DNA from: JAMXLO01 sp035569235
GTDB lineage: Bacteria > Pseudomonadota > Alphaproteobacteria > Acetobacterales > Acetobacteraceae
Direction of reading: 5' to 3'
Assembly: GCA_035569235.1 (NCBI GenBank)
Contig: DATMND010000270.1
Coordinates: 1-57,842, forward strand
Length of the DNA stretch: 57,842 nucleotides
This document shows, piece by piece, positions 57,649-57,842 of this stretch. The first letter of the stretch is position 1, and each line of letters opens with the position of its first letter. The position numbers and the translations under genes are program-made. The notes under the pieces are model-generated. The model was not told where the DNA came from. It was given only the letters and a program-made list of their open reading frames with translations, and ran no database searches.

Positions 57649-57842
57649 ATGCCGAACTCCATCCACACACAAGTCAAACTGGACGCTGACCATCACCGCC
57701 GAATGATGCGGCGCGGTCTGATCACAGGTCTTGCGGCGGCGATTCTTACAGCAATGCCTTTGACGATAGTGCCATCGCGCCTCGCACTCATCGATCACAC
57801 CGCGGATGCCCACGGGGGTGGTGGTGGTGGTGGCGGCGGTGG
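57649..57842 (+). CDS. Glycine-rich exported protein, truncated by the window end
   Basis: After GGGGGAGA an ATG opens MPNSIHTQVKLDADHHRRMM, followed by RRGLITGLAAAILTAMPLTI, a hydrophobic signal segment with a preceding basic stretch, then DHTADAHGGG and a pure glycine run to the last base. The reading frame is still open at the end of the window, so the protein is incomplete. The RRGLIT segment loosely resembles a twin-arginine start but lacks the full motif. It is probably a small exported Gly-rich protein. Confidence 0.6.
   Translation, partial: MPNSIHTQVKLDADHHRRMMRRGLITGLAAAILTAMPLTIVPSRLALIDHTADAHGGGGGGGGG

Overview
The window is GC-rich, densely packed bacterial DNA. Gene content points to an alphaproteobacterium, most probably of the Acetobacteraceae/Rhodospirillales type: an NDUFS4-like complex I subunit, a DnaA-like hdaA next to ppk and ppx, CoxG/D/E/XdhC maturation genes for molybdenum hydroxylases, an HWE/HisKA_2-type sensor kinase, and one long operon for glucose phosphorylation and the pentose phosphate pathway. 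The taxonomic call is inferred from gene families and gene order; no marker rRNA is present.

Layout. (1) 1-2400: very small exported lipoproteins, two tRNA genes (Arg-UCU and Pro-UGG, both with encoded CCA) flanking the complex I subunit gene, and a small membrane-protein gene that looks frameshifted. (2) 2400-5200: DUF192 protein and methylisocitrate lyase-like gene, then debris: a fragment of an Ig-like surface protein and a DUF433 antitoxin whose DUF5615 toxin has lost its 5' half. (3) 5433-13535: a CO-dehydrogenase/xanthine-dehydrogenase type maturation block (coxG, coxD, coxE, two split XdhC domains, a MoeA-like/MobA-like fusion) interrupted by chaC and an intact vapBC pair; no hydroxylase structural genes are in the window. 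(4) 13658-29619: metabolic and accessory genes (amidase, enoyl-CoA hydratase, HMG-CoA lyase, flap-type exonuclease, CocE-type hydrolase, sulfurtransferase, MFS carrier, amidohydrolase, glgX with a tiny proline-rich partner), plus a decayed cytochrome c gene and a second antitoxin with a deleted VapC toxin. (5) 29842-37468: signalling: hybrid histidine kinase, free-standing CheB, CheR-PAS, an SMP-30 hydrolase, and a receiver protein coupled to an HWE-like kinase. (6) 37625-46595: the minus-strand operon glk-tkt-gnd-zwf-HAD phosphatase-tal-pgi. (7) 46628-57842: CoA transferase, CapA-like phosphatase, a polysaccharide-type ABC exporter pair, and the hdaA-ppk-ppx block, ending in a truncated glycine-rich exported protein.

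How the parts work together. glgX releases glucan units that can enter the glk/pgi/zwf/gnd/tkt/tal route for NADPH and pentoses. The cox/xdh genes would insert and mature molybdenum-cytosine-dinucleotide cofactor in an enzyme encoded elsewhere. hdaA, ppk and ppx link DnaA inactivation with polyphosphate turnover by neighbourhood only.

Three kinds of non-coding structure stand out. There is a dispersed family of intergenic inverted repeats with GTCAT/ATGAC ends (six copies). Two toxin-antitoxin loci keep the antitoxin but carry deletion-broken toxins. One hairpin's right arm is the Shine-Dalgarno region of a downstream gene. I did not find a clearly new defence or biosynthetic system; the strongest leads are the repeat family, the small paired exported proteins and the toxin remnants.
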